The notes beneath the pieces were generated by a model. That model ran no database searches, had not been told where the DNA came from, and saw only the letters and a program-made list of their open reading frames with translations. From Actinomyces culturomici (GTDB lineage Bacteria; Actinomycetota; Actinomycetes; Actinomycetales; Actinomycetaceae), in the NCBI RefSeq assembly GCF_900499005.1, contig NZ_LS991318.1, forward strand, positions 17,186 to 52,546: a stretch of DNA of 35,361 nucleotides, written 5' to 3'. This document shows, piece by piece, positions 16,090 through 24,410 of the stretch. The translations under genes and the position numbers were made by a program. Every line of letters starts with the position of its first letter. Positions within the stretch are counted from its first letter, which is position 1.

Positions 16090-16167
16090 CCCTCGACGCG
16101 CGAAGGTGATGCTCTCGACGCATGAAGGTAATGCTTTCGACGAGGAAAGGTAATGCTCTCGGTGAGG
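16090..16167. repeat. 22-bp tandem repeat, locus 2 of 2
   Basis: Three full 22-base units (16090-16111, 16112-16133, 16134-16155) and a partial fourth have the same consensus as at 7578 (CTCTCGACG, variable bases, GAAGGTAATG). They end 17 bases before the -10 box of the methyltransferase gene. The rest of the spacer from 15850 to here shows nothing recognisable. Confidence 0.88.
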
Positions 16168-16183
16168 ACGGCCGGGCGGCGGC

Positions 16184-16195
16184 TACTCTGACGCC
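16184..16195 (+). promoter_or_regulatory. -10 box of a leaderless transcript
   Basis: TACTCT (16184-16189) is followed by six bases and then ATG, with no ribosome-binding site, the same geometry as at 3655-3667. The -35 region falls at the last partial 22-bp repeat and has no good match. Confidence 0.45.
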
Positions 16196-17863
16196 ATGAC
16201 TCCGGCCGACTCCGCCCCCGTCCAGTTCGACCAGCCCGCCCAGTCCGACCAGCCGGGCACCGACGACGTCCAGTCCGACCACACCGCCCAGTCCGACGCC
16301 CGCTCAGACGTCCCGGTCCTCGACGAGGGGCTCATCGGGCGCCTCGCCGCCGACCTCGAGGCGGCGAAGTGGACCGTCGACGCACTCTCCGAGCTGCTGT
16401 CCGATCGGGCGCTCGCGGCACTCGCCCGCGACCAGCGGGTGCCGGCGCTCCTCGAACTCGAGGGGCGAACCGATGCCGCGTCGGCCCTCACGCGCCTCTT
16501 CGTCCTCGGCGCCGAGGAGGACGCCGCGCTCGTCGCCGACGCCCTCCCGACCCTCGGGCTCGAGGGCGCTCGGGCGCTCGGCCTGGTCGCCGAACGAACG
16601 GACGCTGATGGCGGGGACGTGGTCGCCCTCGTCGATCTGCGCCCCTACGCGGCGGTCGTGCCCGCCGAGCATGGCGCGACCCGTGAACTCGACTGGTGGA
16701 TCGCCTCCGACCGGACCTCGATGCAGACCGGCCGGGCGCTGCGCGCCGATCACGTGCTCGGGGTCGGGGGAGCGTCGACGAGCCTCCTCGAGCTGACGAT
16801 CCGCGACCGCGTCGGCGCGGCCCTCGACATGGGGTGCGGATGCGGGATCCAGGCGATGCACCTCGCCGCCCACGCCGACCGGGTCGTCGCGACCGATCTG
16901 TCCGCGCGGGCCTGCGCCTTCACCCGCTTCAACGCCGCGCTCAACGGGCTCGAGATCGACGTGCGCGAGGGGTCCCTCTTCGAGCCGGTCGCGGGCGACC
17001 TCTTCGACCTCATCGTCACGAACCCGCCCTTCGTCATCACGCCCGACGCCCTGCGCGCCGACGGGCTCCTCGAGTACCGCGACGGCGGTCTCAGGCGCGA
17101 CGAGCTCGTCCGCGCGGTCGCCCGCTCCGGCCCGGATCGCCTCGTGCCCGGCGGCGTCCTCCAGATGATCGGCAATTGGGAGATCCCCGCCGATCTCAAC
17201 CCCGACGCCGAATGGTCGGCGCGCCTCGAGGAGTGGTTCGAGGGCCTGCCCGTCGACGCGTGGGTCGTCCAGCGCGACGTCCTCGATCCGGCGCGCTACG
17301 TCGAGATGTGGCTCGAGGACGCCGATCCGACCGACGAGGGCGGGGCGCGCGCGTCCCGCGAACGGTCCTACCGGGCCTGGCTCGCCGACTTCGACGCCGC
17401 GGGCGTCGGCGGGGTCGGCATGGGCTTCATCGCGATGCGGCGCCTGAGGGGCGACGAGGGCGAGGGGGTCGTCCGATTCGACCTGGGGCTCGCCGGCGCG
17501 CGGCCGCGGGGCGCGGACGCGCGCCGGGCCCTCGATGCGCTGCGCCTCCCCGCGGATCTGTCGGGCCTACGCCTCGAGCGCGCCGAGGACGTCACCGAGG
17601 AGCGCCACTACGTTCCGGGCTCCCCGGATCCGACGGTGATGATCCTCCATCAGGGGTCCGGGCTCGGCCGGTCGATCCGGGTGGGGACCGCGACCTCGGC
17701 GGTCGTCGGCGCATCCGACGGGGAGCTCTCGGTCGGGCAGATCGCGGCGGCCGTCGCGATGCTCACCGAGCGGGAGGCGGACGAGGTGCTGGCCGAGATC
17801 GACGGGCCGCTGCGCGACCTCCTGAGCGCGGGGATGCTGAGCACCGCGACCAGTGACGCGTGA
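16196..17863 (+). CDS. Class I SAM-dependent methyltransferase, RsmC/HemK-like
   Basis: This 555-residue protein is expected to transfer a methyl group from S-adenosylmethionine to an unknown target, perhaps RNA or a protein. Motif I, ALDMGCGCGIQAMHLAAH, lies near residues 208-225, and the N6/glutamine-type motif NPPF near 275. A family-specific N-terminal domain (about 45-190) precedes it and a winged-helix-like region follows (from about 400). The first 40 residues are a Gln/Ser/Asp-rich low-complexity tail (QFDQPAQSDQPG, DVQSDHTAQSD) unlikely to fold; a later in-frame start would remove it. The start used agrees with the leaderless -10 box. It is a single gene, and its substrate is unknown. 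Confidence 0.85.
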   Translation: MTPADSAPVQFDQPAQSDQPGTDDVQSDHTAQSDARSDVPVLDEGLIGRLAADLEAAKWTVDALSELLSDRALAALARDQRVPALLELEGRTDAASALTRLFVLGAEEDAALVADALPTLGLEGARALGLVAERTDADGGDVVALVDLRPYAAVVPAEHGATRELDWWIASDRTSMQTGRALRADHVLGVGGASTSLLELTIRDRVGAALDMGCGCGIQAMHLAAHADRVVATDLSARACAFTRFNAALNGLEIDVREGSLFEPVAGDLFDLIVTNPPFVITPDALRADGLLEYRDGGLRRDELVRAVARSGPDRLVPGGVLQMIGNWEIPADLNPDAEWSARLEEWFEGLPVDAWVVQRDVLDPARYVEMWLEDADPTDEGGARASRERSYRAWLADFDAAGVGGVGMGFIAMRRLRGDEGEGVVRFDLGLAGARPRGADARRALDALRLPADLSGLRLERAEDVTEERHYVPGSPDPTVMILHQGSGLGRSIRVGTATSAVVGASDGELSVGQIAAAVAMLTEREADEVLAEIDGPLRDLLSAGMLSTATSDA

Positions 17864-17900
17864 CCGTCTACGCCGTTCGGCGCTGCGGATCGGCCGTCTG

Positions 17901-18068
17901 CTGTAACACTTTTACAGTAGATTTCAGTAGGGTCGGAATCTGGCGAGCCTGTGTCGTTTACCGCATGATTGCAACGGTTTCAGTGGGCATTAGCCTCGCT
18001 AGCATCGCCATCGGGTCGGCCTACTGCAACACCTACTGTAAAAGGTACTGCCAATTCTGTTGCAGTAG
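17901..18068. promoter_or_regulatory. Cluster of CTACTGNAA motifs upstream of topA
   Basis: Five exact copies of CTACTGNAA occur in 168 bases. Three are inverted (17912-17920, 17922-17930, 18060-18068) and two direct (18021-18029, 18033-18041), with a near match at 17978. They form inverted repeats: CTGTAA/TTACAG (17901-17917) and a perfect 11-base pair CTACTGCAACA/TGTTGCAGTAG (18021-18031, 18058-18068). The region is AT-richer than its surroundings. A 96-codon open frame from GTG 17860 crosses it but has no convincing start signal. No gene is called from 17864 to 18247. Confidence 0.6.
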
Positions 18069-18247
18069 TGGTGAGCGGGCTGTGCGGCTCGACGGCCGCC
18101 GTCTCACAGGGAATTCCCTCGCGCCCTCGTCGATCGCGAAACGCCCTTGACGGTGGACGGAACGGGAAACGCGGGCGGGGGGATGTACAGTCGGGCAACG
18201 GCGGGAGGACACCGCCGACCGACTCGCGAGCGCCGAAAGGGTGGAAC

Positions 18248-20953
18248 ATGGGAGCGTCGAAGCTGGTCATCGTGGAGTCTCCCGCGAAGGCCGCGACCAT
18301 CGAGGGCTACCTCGGTCCCGACTACCACGTCACCGCCTCCATCGGGCACATCCGCGACCTCCCCCAGCCCAAGGAACTGCCCGCCGACATGAAGAAGGGC
18401 CCCTACGGGCGCTTCGCCGTCGACGTCGACCACGGATTCACCCCCTACTACACGGTGAACCCGGACAAGAAGAAGAAGGTGACGGAGCTCAAGCGGGCCC
18501 TCAAGGAGGCCGACGAACTCTTCCTCGCCACCGATGAGGACCGGGAGGGCGAGGCGATCGCCTGGCACCTCCTCGAGGTCCTCAAGCCGAAGGTTCCCGT
18601 CAAGCGGATGGTCTTCCACGAGATCACGAAGGAGGCGATCACCCGCGCGCTCGAGACGACGCGCGAGCTCGACACCTCCCTCGTCGACGCGCAGGAGACC
18701 CGCCGCATCCTCGACCGCCTCTACGGGTACGAGGTCTCGCCGCTCCTGTGGCGCAAGATCCGCCCGTCCCTGTCGGCCGGCCGCGTCCAGTCGGTCGCGA
18801 CGCGCCTCGTCGTCGATCGCGAGCGCGACCGCATGGCGCACGTCGCCGCCTCCTACTGGTCGATCCAGACGCGCATCGAGGCGGGCTCGGAAGCCTTCGA
18901 CGCGAAGGTCGTCCAGGTCGACGGGCACTCCGTCGCCACGGGCTCGGACTTCTCCGAGAAGGGCGTCCTCACCGCGAAGGCGGAAAAGGCCGGGGTGATC
19001 CACCTCGACGAGGCACTCGCCCGCTCCCTCGCCGACGCGCTCGCCGCCTCGTCCTCGTCGATCATCGACGAGGTCGCGACGAAGCCCTACCGGCGCCGCC
19101 CCGCGGCCCCCTTCACGACCTCGACGCTCCAGCAGGAGGCGTCGCGCAAGCTCCACTGGAACGCCGCCTCGACGATGCGGACCGCCCAGTCGCTCTACGA
19201 GTCCGGCTACATCACGTACATGCGCACCGACTCGACGGCGCTGTCCGGGCAGGCGATCTCCGCGGCCCGCGCCCAGGCGGTCGAGCTCTACGGGTCGGGA
19301 TCGATCCCCGACAAGCCGCGCTTCTACGGGAACGTCGCCAAGGGCGCGCAGGAGGCCCACGAGGCGATCCGCCCCGCCGGCGATCACTTCCGCACGCCCG
19401 CGCAGGTCGCGTCGAACCTCAACCGTCAGCAGCTCGCCCTCTACGACCTCATCTGGAAGCGGACCGTCGCCTCGCAGATGATCGACGCGACCGGCTTCAC
19501 CGCGACGATCCGCGTCCTCACGGGCGTCGAGGTCGACGGGAGCCGCCGCGACGTCGTGTCGGCCGCGTCCGGCACCGTCATCACCGAGCCCGGCTTCCGC
19601 CGCGCCTACGAGGAGGGCCGCGACAAGGGCCGCTACGACGCGGAGAAGGACTCGGACGCGGAGAAGGTCCTCCCCAACGTCTCCGAGGGCGACGCCGCCG
19701 ACGTCGCGTCGGCGAGCCCCGAGGGCCACGAGACCCAGCCGCCCGGCCGCTACACGGAGGCGACGCTCGTCAAGACGATGGAGGAGCGCGGCATCGGCCG
19801 CCCCTCGACCTACGCGGCGACGATCCAGACGATCGGGGACCGTGGGTACGTCACCCATCGCGGCCAGTACCTCGTTCCGACGTGGCTCGCGTTCTCCGTG
19901 ACGCGGCTCCTCGAGGAGAACCTCGGGAACCTCGTCGACTACGACTTCACCGCCACGATGGAGTCCGACCTCGACCGGATCGCCGCGGGCGAGGAGTCGG
20001 GCCAGGACTTCCTCTCCCTCTTCTACCTCGGCGCCGACGGCGCGGGCGACGCGGACGGCCTGAAGTTCCAGGTGGAGTCGCTCGGCGACGACATCGACGC
20101 GCGTGCCGTCAACTCGCAGGACGTCGGCGACGGCGTCGTCGTGCGCGTCGGCCGCTACGGCCCCTACCTCGAGAAGGCGGACGGGTCGCGCGCGAACCTC
20201 CCCGAGGACGTCGCCCCCGACGAGGTCGACGCGGCGAAGATCGCCGAACTCTTCGCCCTCGCCGCCGACGACGGGCGCGAGCTCGGCGTCGACCCGGTGA
20301 CCGGGCACGTGCTCGTCGCGAAGAACGGCCGCTTCGGCCCCTACATCACAGAGATCCTCCCCGACGAGGACGGTGCCGGCGCCGGCAAGGGGAAGAAGGC
20401 GGCGGCGAAGCCGCGCACCGCCTCCCTCTTCAAGTCGATGGACCTGTCGAGCGTGACGCTCGAGCAGGCGCTCCAGCTCCTCTCGCTCCCGCGGGAGGTC
20501 GGCGTCGACCCGGCGACGGGCGAGGCGATCACCGCGCAGAACGGCCGCTACGGGCCCTACCTCAAGAAGGGGACCGACTCGCGGACCCTCGCGAGCGAGG
20601 ATCAGCTGCTGACGATCACCCTCGACGAGGCGCTCGCGATCTACGCGCAGCCGAAGACGCGCGGCCGGGGGGCCGCGAAGCCGCCGCTGCGTGAGTTCGG
20701 CGCTGACCCCGTCTCCGGCAAGAAGGTGACGGTGAAGGACGGGCGCTTCGGCCCCTACATCACCGACGGCGAGACGAACGTGACGGTGCCGCGCGCCGAA
20801 ACGGTTGAAGACCTCACCGAGGAGCGCGCCTTCGAGCTCCTCGCCGACAAGCGCGCGAAGGGACCGGCCCCCAAGCGCGGGAGGGCGGCGAAGAAGCCCG
20901 CCGCGAAGAAGACGACGACGCGGAAGACCGCGGCGAAGAAGACGACGAAGTGA
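18248..20953 (+). CDS. topA: DNA topoisomerase I
   Basis: This 901-residue enzyme relaxes negative supercoils by passing one strand through another. The Toprim domain is at the N-terminus (KLVIVESPAKA, LATDEDREGEAIAWHL). The catalytic tyrosine is Tyr324 in YITYMRTDS. The C-terminal third has repeated topoisomerase C-terminal modules (each with NGRFGPYI-type motifs) and no zinc fingers, as in other actinobacteria. It ends in a Lys/Arg/Thr/Ala tail (KKPAAKKTTTRKTAAKK) that helps DNA binding and processivity in this phylum. ATG 18248 follows AAAGGGTGG. The unusual motif cluster upstream may control it. Confidence 0.97.
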   Translation: MGASKLVIVESPAKAATIEGYLGPDYHVTASIGHIRDLPQPKELPADMKKGPYGRFAVDVDHGFTPYYTVNPDKKKKVTELKRALKEADELFLATDEDREGEAIAWHLLEVLKPKVPVKRMVFHEITKEAITRALETTRELDTSLVDAQETRRILDRLYGYEVSPLLWRKIRPSLSAGRVQSVATRLVVDRERDRMAHVAASYWSIQTRIEAGSEAFDAKVVQVDGHSVATGSDFSEKGVLTAKAEKAGVIHLDEALARSLADALAASSSSIIDEVATKPYRRRPAAPFTTSTLQQEASRKLHWNAASTMRTAQSLYESGYITYMRTDSTALSGQAISAARAQAVELYGSGSIPDKPRFYGNVAKGAQEAHEAIRPAGDHFRTPAQVASNLNRQQLALYDLIWKRTVASQMIDATGFTATIRVLTGVEVDGSRRDVVSAASGTVITEPGFRRAYEEGRDKGRYDAEKDSDAEKVLPNVSEGDAADVASASPEGHETQPPGRYTEATLVKTMEERGIGRPSTYAATIQTIGDRGYVTHRGQYLVPTWLAFSVTRLLEENLGNLVDYDFTATMESDLDRIAAGEESGQDFLSLFYLGADGAGDADGLKFQVESLGDDIDARAVNSQDVGDGVVVRVGRYGPYLEKADGSRANLPEDVAPDEVDAAKIAELFALAADDGRELGVDPVTGHVLVAKNGRFGPYITEILPDEDGAGAGKGKKAAAKPRTASLFKSMDLSSVTLEQALQLLSLPREVGVDPATGEAITAQNGRYGPYLKKGTDSRTLASEDQLLTITLDEALAIYAQPKTRGRGAAKPPLREFGADPVSGKKVTVKDGRFGPYITDGETNVTVPRAETVEDLTEERAFELLADKRAKGPAPKRGRAAKKPAAKKTTTRKTAAKKTTK

Positions 20954-20957
20954 GGGG

Positions 20958-20983
20958 CCGGGCCGCGGGGGACCGCGGCCCGG
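20958..20983 (+). terminator. GC hairpin after topA
   Basis: CCGGGCCGCGG (20958-20968) and its complement (20973-20983) enclose GGGA. No T run follows, so termination here is uncertain. Confidence 0.4.
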
Positions 20984-21029
20984 GGCCCGAGCGGACCGAG
21001 ACGCCCACGAGCCGTGGGAGGATGGGCGC

Positions 21030-21911
21030 ATGGAAGGCGGGAGCGTGGATCAGGCGGTGAGCCCCGAGGGCCTCTTCATCACCTTCGAGGGCGGCGACGG
21101 GTCGGGCAAGTCGACCCAGATCGAGTGTGTGCGCGAGTGGTTCGTCGCACGCGGCCGGACCGTCCTCGTCACCCGCGAGCCCGGCGGGACTCCGCTCGGC
21201 TCCGACATCCGCCGCATGGTCCAGAACGGCCCGGAGGACGTCGACCCGCGCACGGAGGCCCTCCTCTACGCCGCCGACCGCGCCTACCACGTCGCGACCG
21301 TCATCCGCCCGGCGCTCGAGCGCGGGGAGGTCGTCCTCGGCGACCGCTACATCGACTCGTCCCTCGCCTACCAGGGCGCCGCCCGCTCGCTCGGCGTCGA
21401 CGAGATCCGTTCCCTTTCCGCGTGGGCGACCGAGTCCCTCGACCCGTCCCTCACCTTCCTCCTCGACCTCCCGCCCGAGGTCGGCGCGCGCCGCCGCACG
21501 GACGCCCCCGATCGGCTCGAGCGCGAGTCGATGGACTTCCACGAGCGCGTCCGCCACGAGTACCTGCGCCTCGCCGACGCGGAGCCGGAGCGGATGATCG
21601 TCATCGACGCCGTCGGCACCCCGGATGAGGTCTTCTCCGAGATCCGCGGGGTCCTCGAGGAGCGCTTCGAGGGGGCCGCGGTTTCCGAGGGGATCGACGA
21701 GGACGCGGCCGCGGCTGGAATCTCCGCTGATGAAGGCGCCGATTCGGACTCTGAGGCGTCGTCCGCCGTTTCGCCCTCGGGTGACGGCGTTGCGCAGAAC
21801 GCCGGCGCTCCCGCCGAGGACTCCGGTCCGAAGAAGACGCCCGTCCTCGCGAGCCTGCTCGGCAAGCAGGCGACGCTGTGGCCCTCCGGGGACGAGGACG
21901 CCCTCCTGTGA
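21030..21911 (+). CDS. tmk: Thymidylate kinase with acidic C-terminal extension
   Basis: This enzyme phosphorylates dTMP to dTDP for DNA synthesis. The P-loop GGDGSGKST is at 21-29, the substrate motif TREPGGTPLG follows, then GDRYIDSSLAYQG, and a lid region RRRTDAPDRLE. The kinase core ends near residue 213. About 80 further residues form an acidic, Ala/Ser-rich, probably unstructured tail ending in KTPVLASLLGKQATLW. The total of 293 compares with about 210 for the usual enzyme. ATG 21030 follows GGGAGGATG; a GTG at 21045 is possible. Its stop overlaps the GTG start of the delta' gene by four bases, a tmk-holB pairing common in bacteria. Confidence 0.95.
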   Translation: MEGGSVDQAVSPEGLFITFEGGDGSGKSTQIECVREWFVARGRTVLVTREPGGTPLGSDIRRMVQNGPEDVDPRTEALLYAADRAYHVATVIRPALERGEVVLGDRYIDSSLAYQGAARSLGVDEIRSLSAWATESLDPSLTFLLDLPPEVGARRRTDAPDRLERESMDFHERVRHEYLRLADAEPERMIVIDAVGTPDEVFSEIRGVLEERFEGAAVSEGIDEDAAAAGISADEGADSDSEASSAVSPSGDGVAQNAGAPAEDSGPKKTPVLASLLGKQATLWPSGDEDALL

Positions 21912-23113
21912 GCGACGCCCGCCCGGTCTGGGACGAGCTCGTCGGGCAGGACGCCGCCGTCGCGGTCCTCGCCGACGCCGCCAAGGGCGCCCGGGCGATC
22001 CTCTCCGGCGATGCGGACGATCCGAGCGTCGTCGAGGAGCAGCGCGCGATGACCCATGCGTGGCTCCTCACCGGGCCGCCCGGCTCGGGACGTTCGGTCG
22101 CCGCTCGCGCCTTCGCGGCCGCCCTTCAGTGCACCGGGCCCGTTCCCGGATGCGGGGAGTGCCCCGGCTGTCGGACGACGATGAGCCGATCGAACGGCGA
22201 CGTCCGATTCGTCGCGACCGAGACGAGCATCATCTCGATCGACGTCGCGCGGAGCCTCGTCCTCGAGGCGCAGACCGCGCCCTCGCAGGGCCGCTGGCGC
22301 GTCCTCATCGTCGAAGACGCCGATCGGATCCAGGAGCGCACCGCGAACGTTCTCCTCAAGGCGATCGAGGAGCCCCCGGAGCGGACCGTGTGGCTCCTGT
22401 GCGCGCCGAGCCCGGAGGACATGATCCAGACGATCCGCTCGCGCTGCCGTCACCTCGGACTGCGGATCCCGCCCGCGCAGGCGGTCGCCGACCTCCTCGT
22501 CTCCGAGGGCGTCGCCGATGAGGCGACGGCTTTCGAGGCGGCCCGTGCCGCCCAATCGCACATCGGGCTCGCCCGCGCGCTCGCCCGCGACCCTGAGCAG
22601 CGCAGGCGCCGCCGCGAGATCATCACCGCGCCCGTCCGCGTCCGCTCCGTCGGCGAGGCCGTGTTCGCCGCCGAGGCGCTCCTCAAGACCGCGAAGGAGC
22701 AGGCCGACGCCCGGACCCTGGAGCGCAACGAGAGGGAGAAGAGGGAGCTCCTCGCGCGGCTCGGACTCGACGAGTCGGAGTCGGCGAACCGCCAGGCCCG
22801 GACGTTGATCCATCAGCTCGAGGAGGAGCAGAAGCGCCGTGCGAAGCGCGCGCTCACCGACGAACTCGACCGGGCGCTCATCGACCTCCTCGCGATCTAC
22901 CGCGACGTCCTCATGCTCCAGCTCGGCACCGGTCAGGAGCCGATCAACGCGGACCTCGTCGACCTCGTCGAGGAGATCGCCGCGAACTCGACGCCGCGCC
23001 AGACGATGACGCGCGTCGGTGCGATCGAGGACGCCCGCAGGCGCCTCGTCGCCAACGGTCAGGCCCTCCTCGTCCTCGAGGCGATGACCGTCTCCCTGCG
23101 CCCGCAGGTCTGA
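21908..23113 (+). CDS. holB: DNA polymerase III delta' subunit
   Basis: This 401-residue clamp-loader subunit helps place the sliding clamp on DNA. The N-terminal AAA+ part has TGPPGSGRS at the Walker A position, with Arg in place of the catalytic Lys, fitting a subunit that need not bind ATP. A four-Cys zinc module follows (CTGPVPGCGECPGC) and the SRC motif IRSRCRH. A charged helical stretch (about 255-310, EKRELLARLGLDE) and a C-terminal helical domain complete it. The start is GTG 21908, overlapping the tmk stop as GTGA, so translation is coupled. ATG 21878, inside the tmk frame, is less likely. Confidence 0.93.
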   Translation: MSDARPVWDELVGQDAAVAVLADAAKGARAILSGDADDPSVVEEQRAMTHAWLLTGPPGSGRSVAARAFAAALQCTGPVPGCGECPGCRTTMSRSNGDVRFVATETSIISIDVARSLVLEAQTAPSQGRWRVLIVEDADRIQERTANVLLKAIEEPPERTVWLLCAPSPEDMIQTIRSRCRHLGLRIPPAQAVADLLVSEGVADEATAFEAARAAQSHIGLARALARDPEQRRRRREIITAPVRVRSVGEAVFAAEALLKTAKEQADARTLERNEREKRELLARLGLDESESANRQARTLIHQLEEEQKRRAKRALTDELDRALIDLLAIYRDVLMLQLGTGQEPINADLVDLVEEIAANSTPRQTMTRVGAIEDARRRLVANGQALLVLEAMTVSLRPQV

Positions 23114-23140
23114 GACCGAGTCGGAGCGTCGTCCCGACGC

Positions 23141-23177
23141 CGCGCGGCCGGGCGGGGAGCCCCCGCCCGGCCGCGCG
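23141..23177. terminator. Shared hairpin between convergent holB and the dehydrogenase
   Basis: A perfect 17-base GC stem (23141-23157 with 23161-23177) has a three-base loop. No T run is present on either side, but its place between two converging stops fits a bidirectional terminator. Confidence 0.55.
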
Positions 23178-23219
23178 CCTCACAACCTCCGACTCATCGA
23201 ATCGGGGCCCTCGTCCTCG

Positions 23220-24272
23220 TCAGTCCGCCCAGGGATCGACGAGGATGCGGATCGGATTGCCGATCTTCTTCTCCAGGTGCTCGATGCCGACGGCGATGTC
23301 CCGCAGCGGGACGACCTCCGAGACCGACTCGGAGAGGTCGAGGCGCCCGTAGCGGAGCATCTCGGCGAGCATCGCGATGTCCTGGGTCTTGTAGCCGATG
23401 TGCCCGAGAACCTGCTTCGAGCGGAGGTTGAATTCGAGGAAGGTCCCGAGATTCATCTCCTGCGGGCTCATGCCGACCGACACGACCTTCCCGCCCGTGT
23501 CGAGGCTCGCGACCGCCTGGCGCAGCGTCGAGGGGATGCCGACCGCGTCGAAGGCGACGTCGATCATGCGTCCGCCCGTCGCCTCGAAGATGTGCTTCAG
23601 CAGGTCGGGGTCGTCCGCGCGGAAGACGTGGTCGGCGCCGAGGCGCTCGGCGCGCGCGAGGCACTCGTCGTTGACATCGATGCCGATGATCGGGACGCCG
23701 CCCGCGAGCTTCGCGAGCTGGGCGATGTGCGTGCCGACGCCGCCGAGGCCCCACACGGCCACGGCGTTGCCCGGGTGGACCTTGCCGGTGCGGACGACCG
23801 CGCCGAACGGCGTCGATACGGCGTCGGCGAGGATCGCGGCCTCCTTGAGGTCGACCTCGCTCGGCACGCGGGTCATGCCCATCGCGTTCGCGATCATGTA
23901 CTGCGCCCACCCGCCGTCGTAGGCGAAGGCCATGAGCTGGAGGTCGAGGCACGCGGTGAAGTCGCCGCGCCGGCACCTCCGGCACTTGAGGCACGGACGG
24001 CCGGCCGAGGGGATCACCCGGTCGCCGACCTCCCATTCGGTCACGCCCGGGCCGAGCTTGTCGATCGTCCCGGCGGCTTCGTGCCCCTGCGTGATGACCG
24101 GGAGCCGGTCGGGGAAGGCGCCGTGGATGAGCGAGAGGTCCGAGTGGCAGATTCCGCAGTACGCGACCTTGATCCTCACCTGCCCGGGACCGGGTTCGGG
24201 GATCGGGATCTCTTCGACGGCGACCCTCCGGCCGTCGGCGTAGAAGCGCTCCGCGAGCATTGTGCCTGTCAT
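23220..24272 (-). CDS. Zinc-dependent alcohol dehydrogenase
   Basis: This 350-residue medium-chain dehydrogenase oxidises alcohols or reduces aldehydes with NAD. Catalytic zinc ligands are Cys39 (CGICHSD) and His64 with Glu65 (GHEAAG). The structural zinc lobe has Cys94, Cys97, Cys100 and Cys108. The nucleotide site is GLGGVG (175-180) with Asp199 closing the strand, which favours NAD over NADP. It resembles the AdhP/AdhT group of ethanol dehydrogenases. ATG 24272 follows AAGGAG. It stands alone, opposite to holB; a palindrome lies on its promoter. Confidence 0.93.
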   Translation of the reverse strand: MTGTMLAERFYADGRRVAVEEIPIPEPGPGQVRIKVAYCGICHSDLSLIHGAFPDRLPVITQGHEAAGTIDKLGPGVTEWEVGDRVIPSAGRPCLKCRRCRRGDFTACLDLQLMAFAYDGGWAQYMIANAMGMTRVPSEVDLKEAAILADAVSTPFGAVVRTGKVHPGNAVAVWGLGGVGTHIAQLAKLAGGVPIIGIDVNDECLARAERLGADHVFRADDPDLLKHIFEATGGRMIDVAFDAVGIPSTLRQAVASLDTGGKVVSVGMSPQEMNLGTFLEFNLRSKQVLGHIGYKTQDIAMLAEMLRYGRLDLSESVSEVVPLRDIAVGIEHLEKKIGNPIRILVDPWAD

Positions 24273-24326
24273 GCGATTACTCCTTCGTGAGCACGACGAT
24301 CGGCGGACGTCGATCGAGGTGCACTC

Positions 24327-24351
24327 AGAATAGGACCGAGGTCCCGTATTC
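24327..24351 (-). promoter_or_regulatory. Dehydrogenase promoter with palindrome
   Basis: On the minus strand TATTCT (24332-24327) is a likely -10 box about 55 bases before ATG. GGACC-GA-GGTCC (24333-24344) with flanking GAATA and TATTC makes an imperfect palindrome overlapping it, a candidate repressor site. No clear -35 box is present. Confidence 0.4.
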
Positions 24352-24398
24352 GCGGGCGTTCCGCTGGGTCCTTTACGCCGTTTTCACTTCGGGTCCCA

Positions 24399-24410
24399 TA
24401 TCATGGGGCC
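24399..24410 (+). promoter_or_regulatory. -10 box of a leaderless transcript
   Basis: TATCAT (24399-24404), six bases, then ATG: the third example in this window of this geometry. No ribosome-binding site precedes the ATG and no clear -35 box is seen. Confidence 0.4.

Noticed and set aside
17860-18150. Cys-rich 96-codon frame (CNTYCKRYCQFCC) before topA
   Set aside because: Its GTG overlaps the previous gene end without a clear ribosome-binding site, and the Cys pattern arises from the repeated CTACTG DNA motif. It is kept only as a remark.
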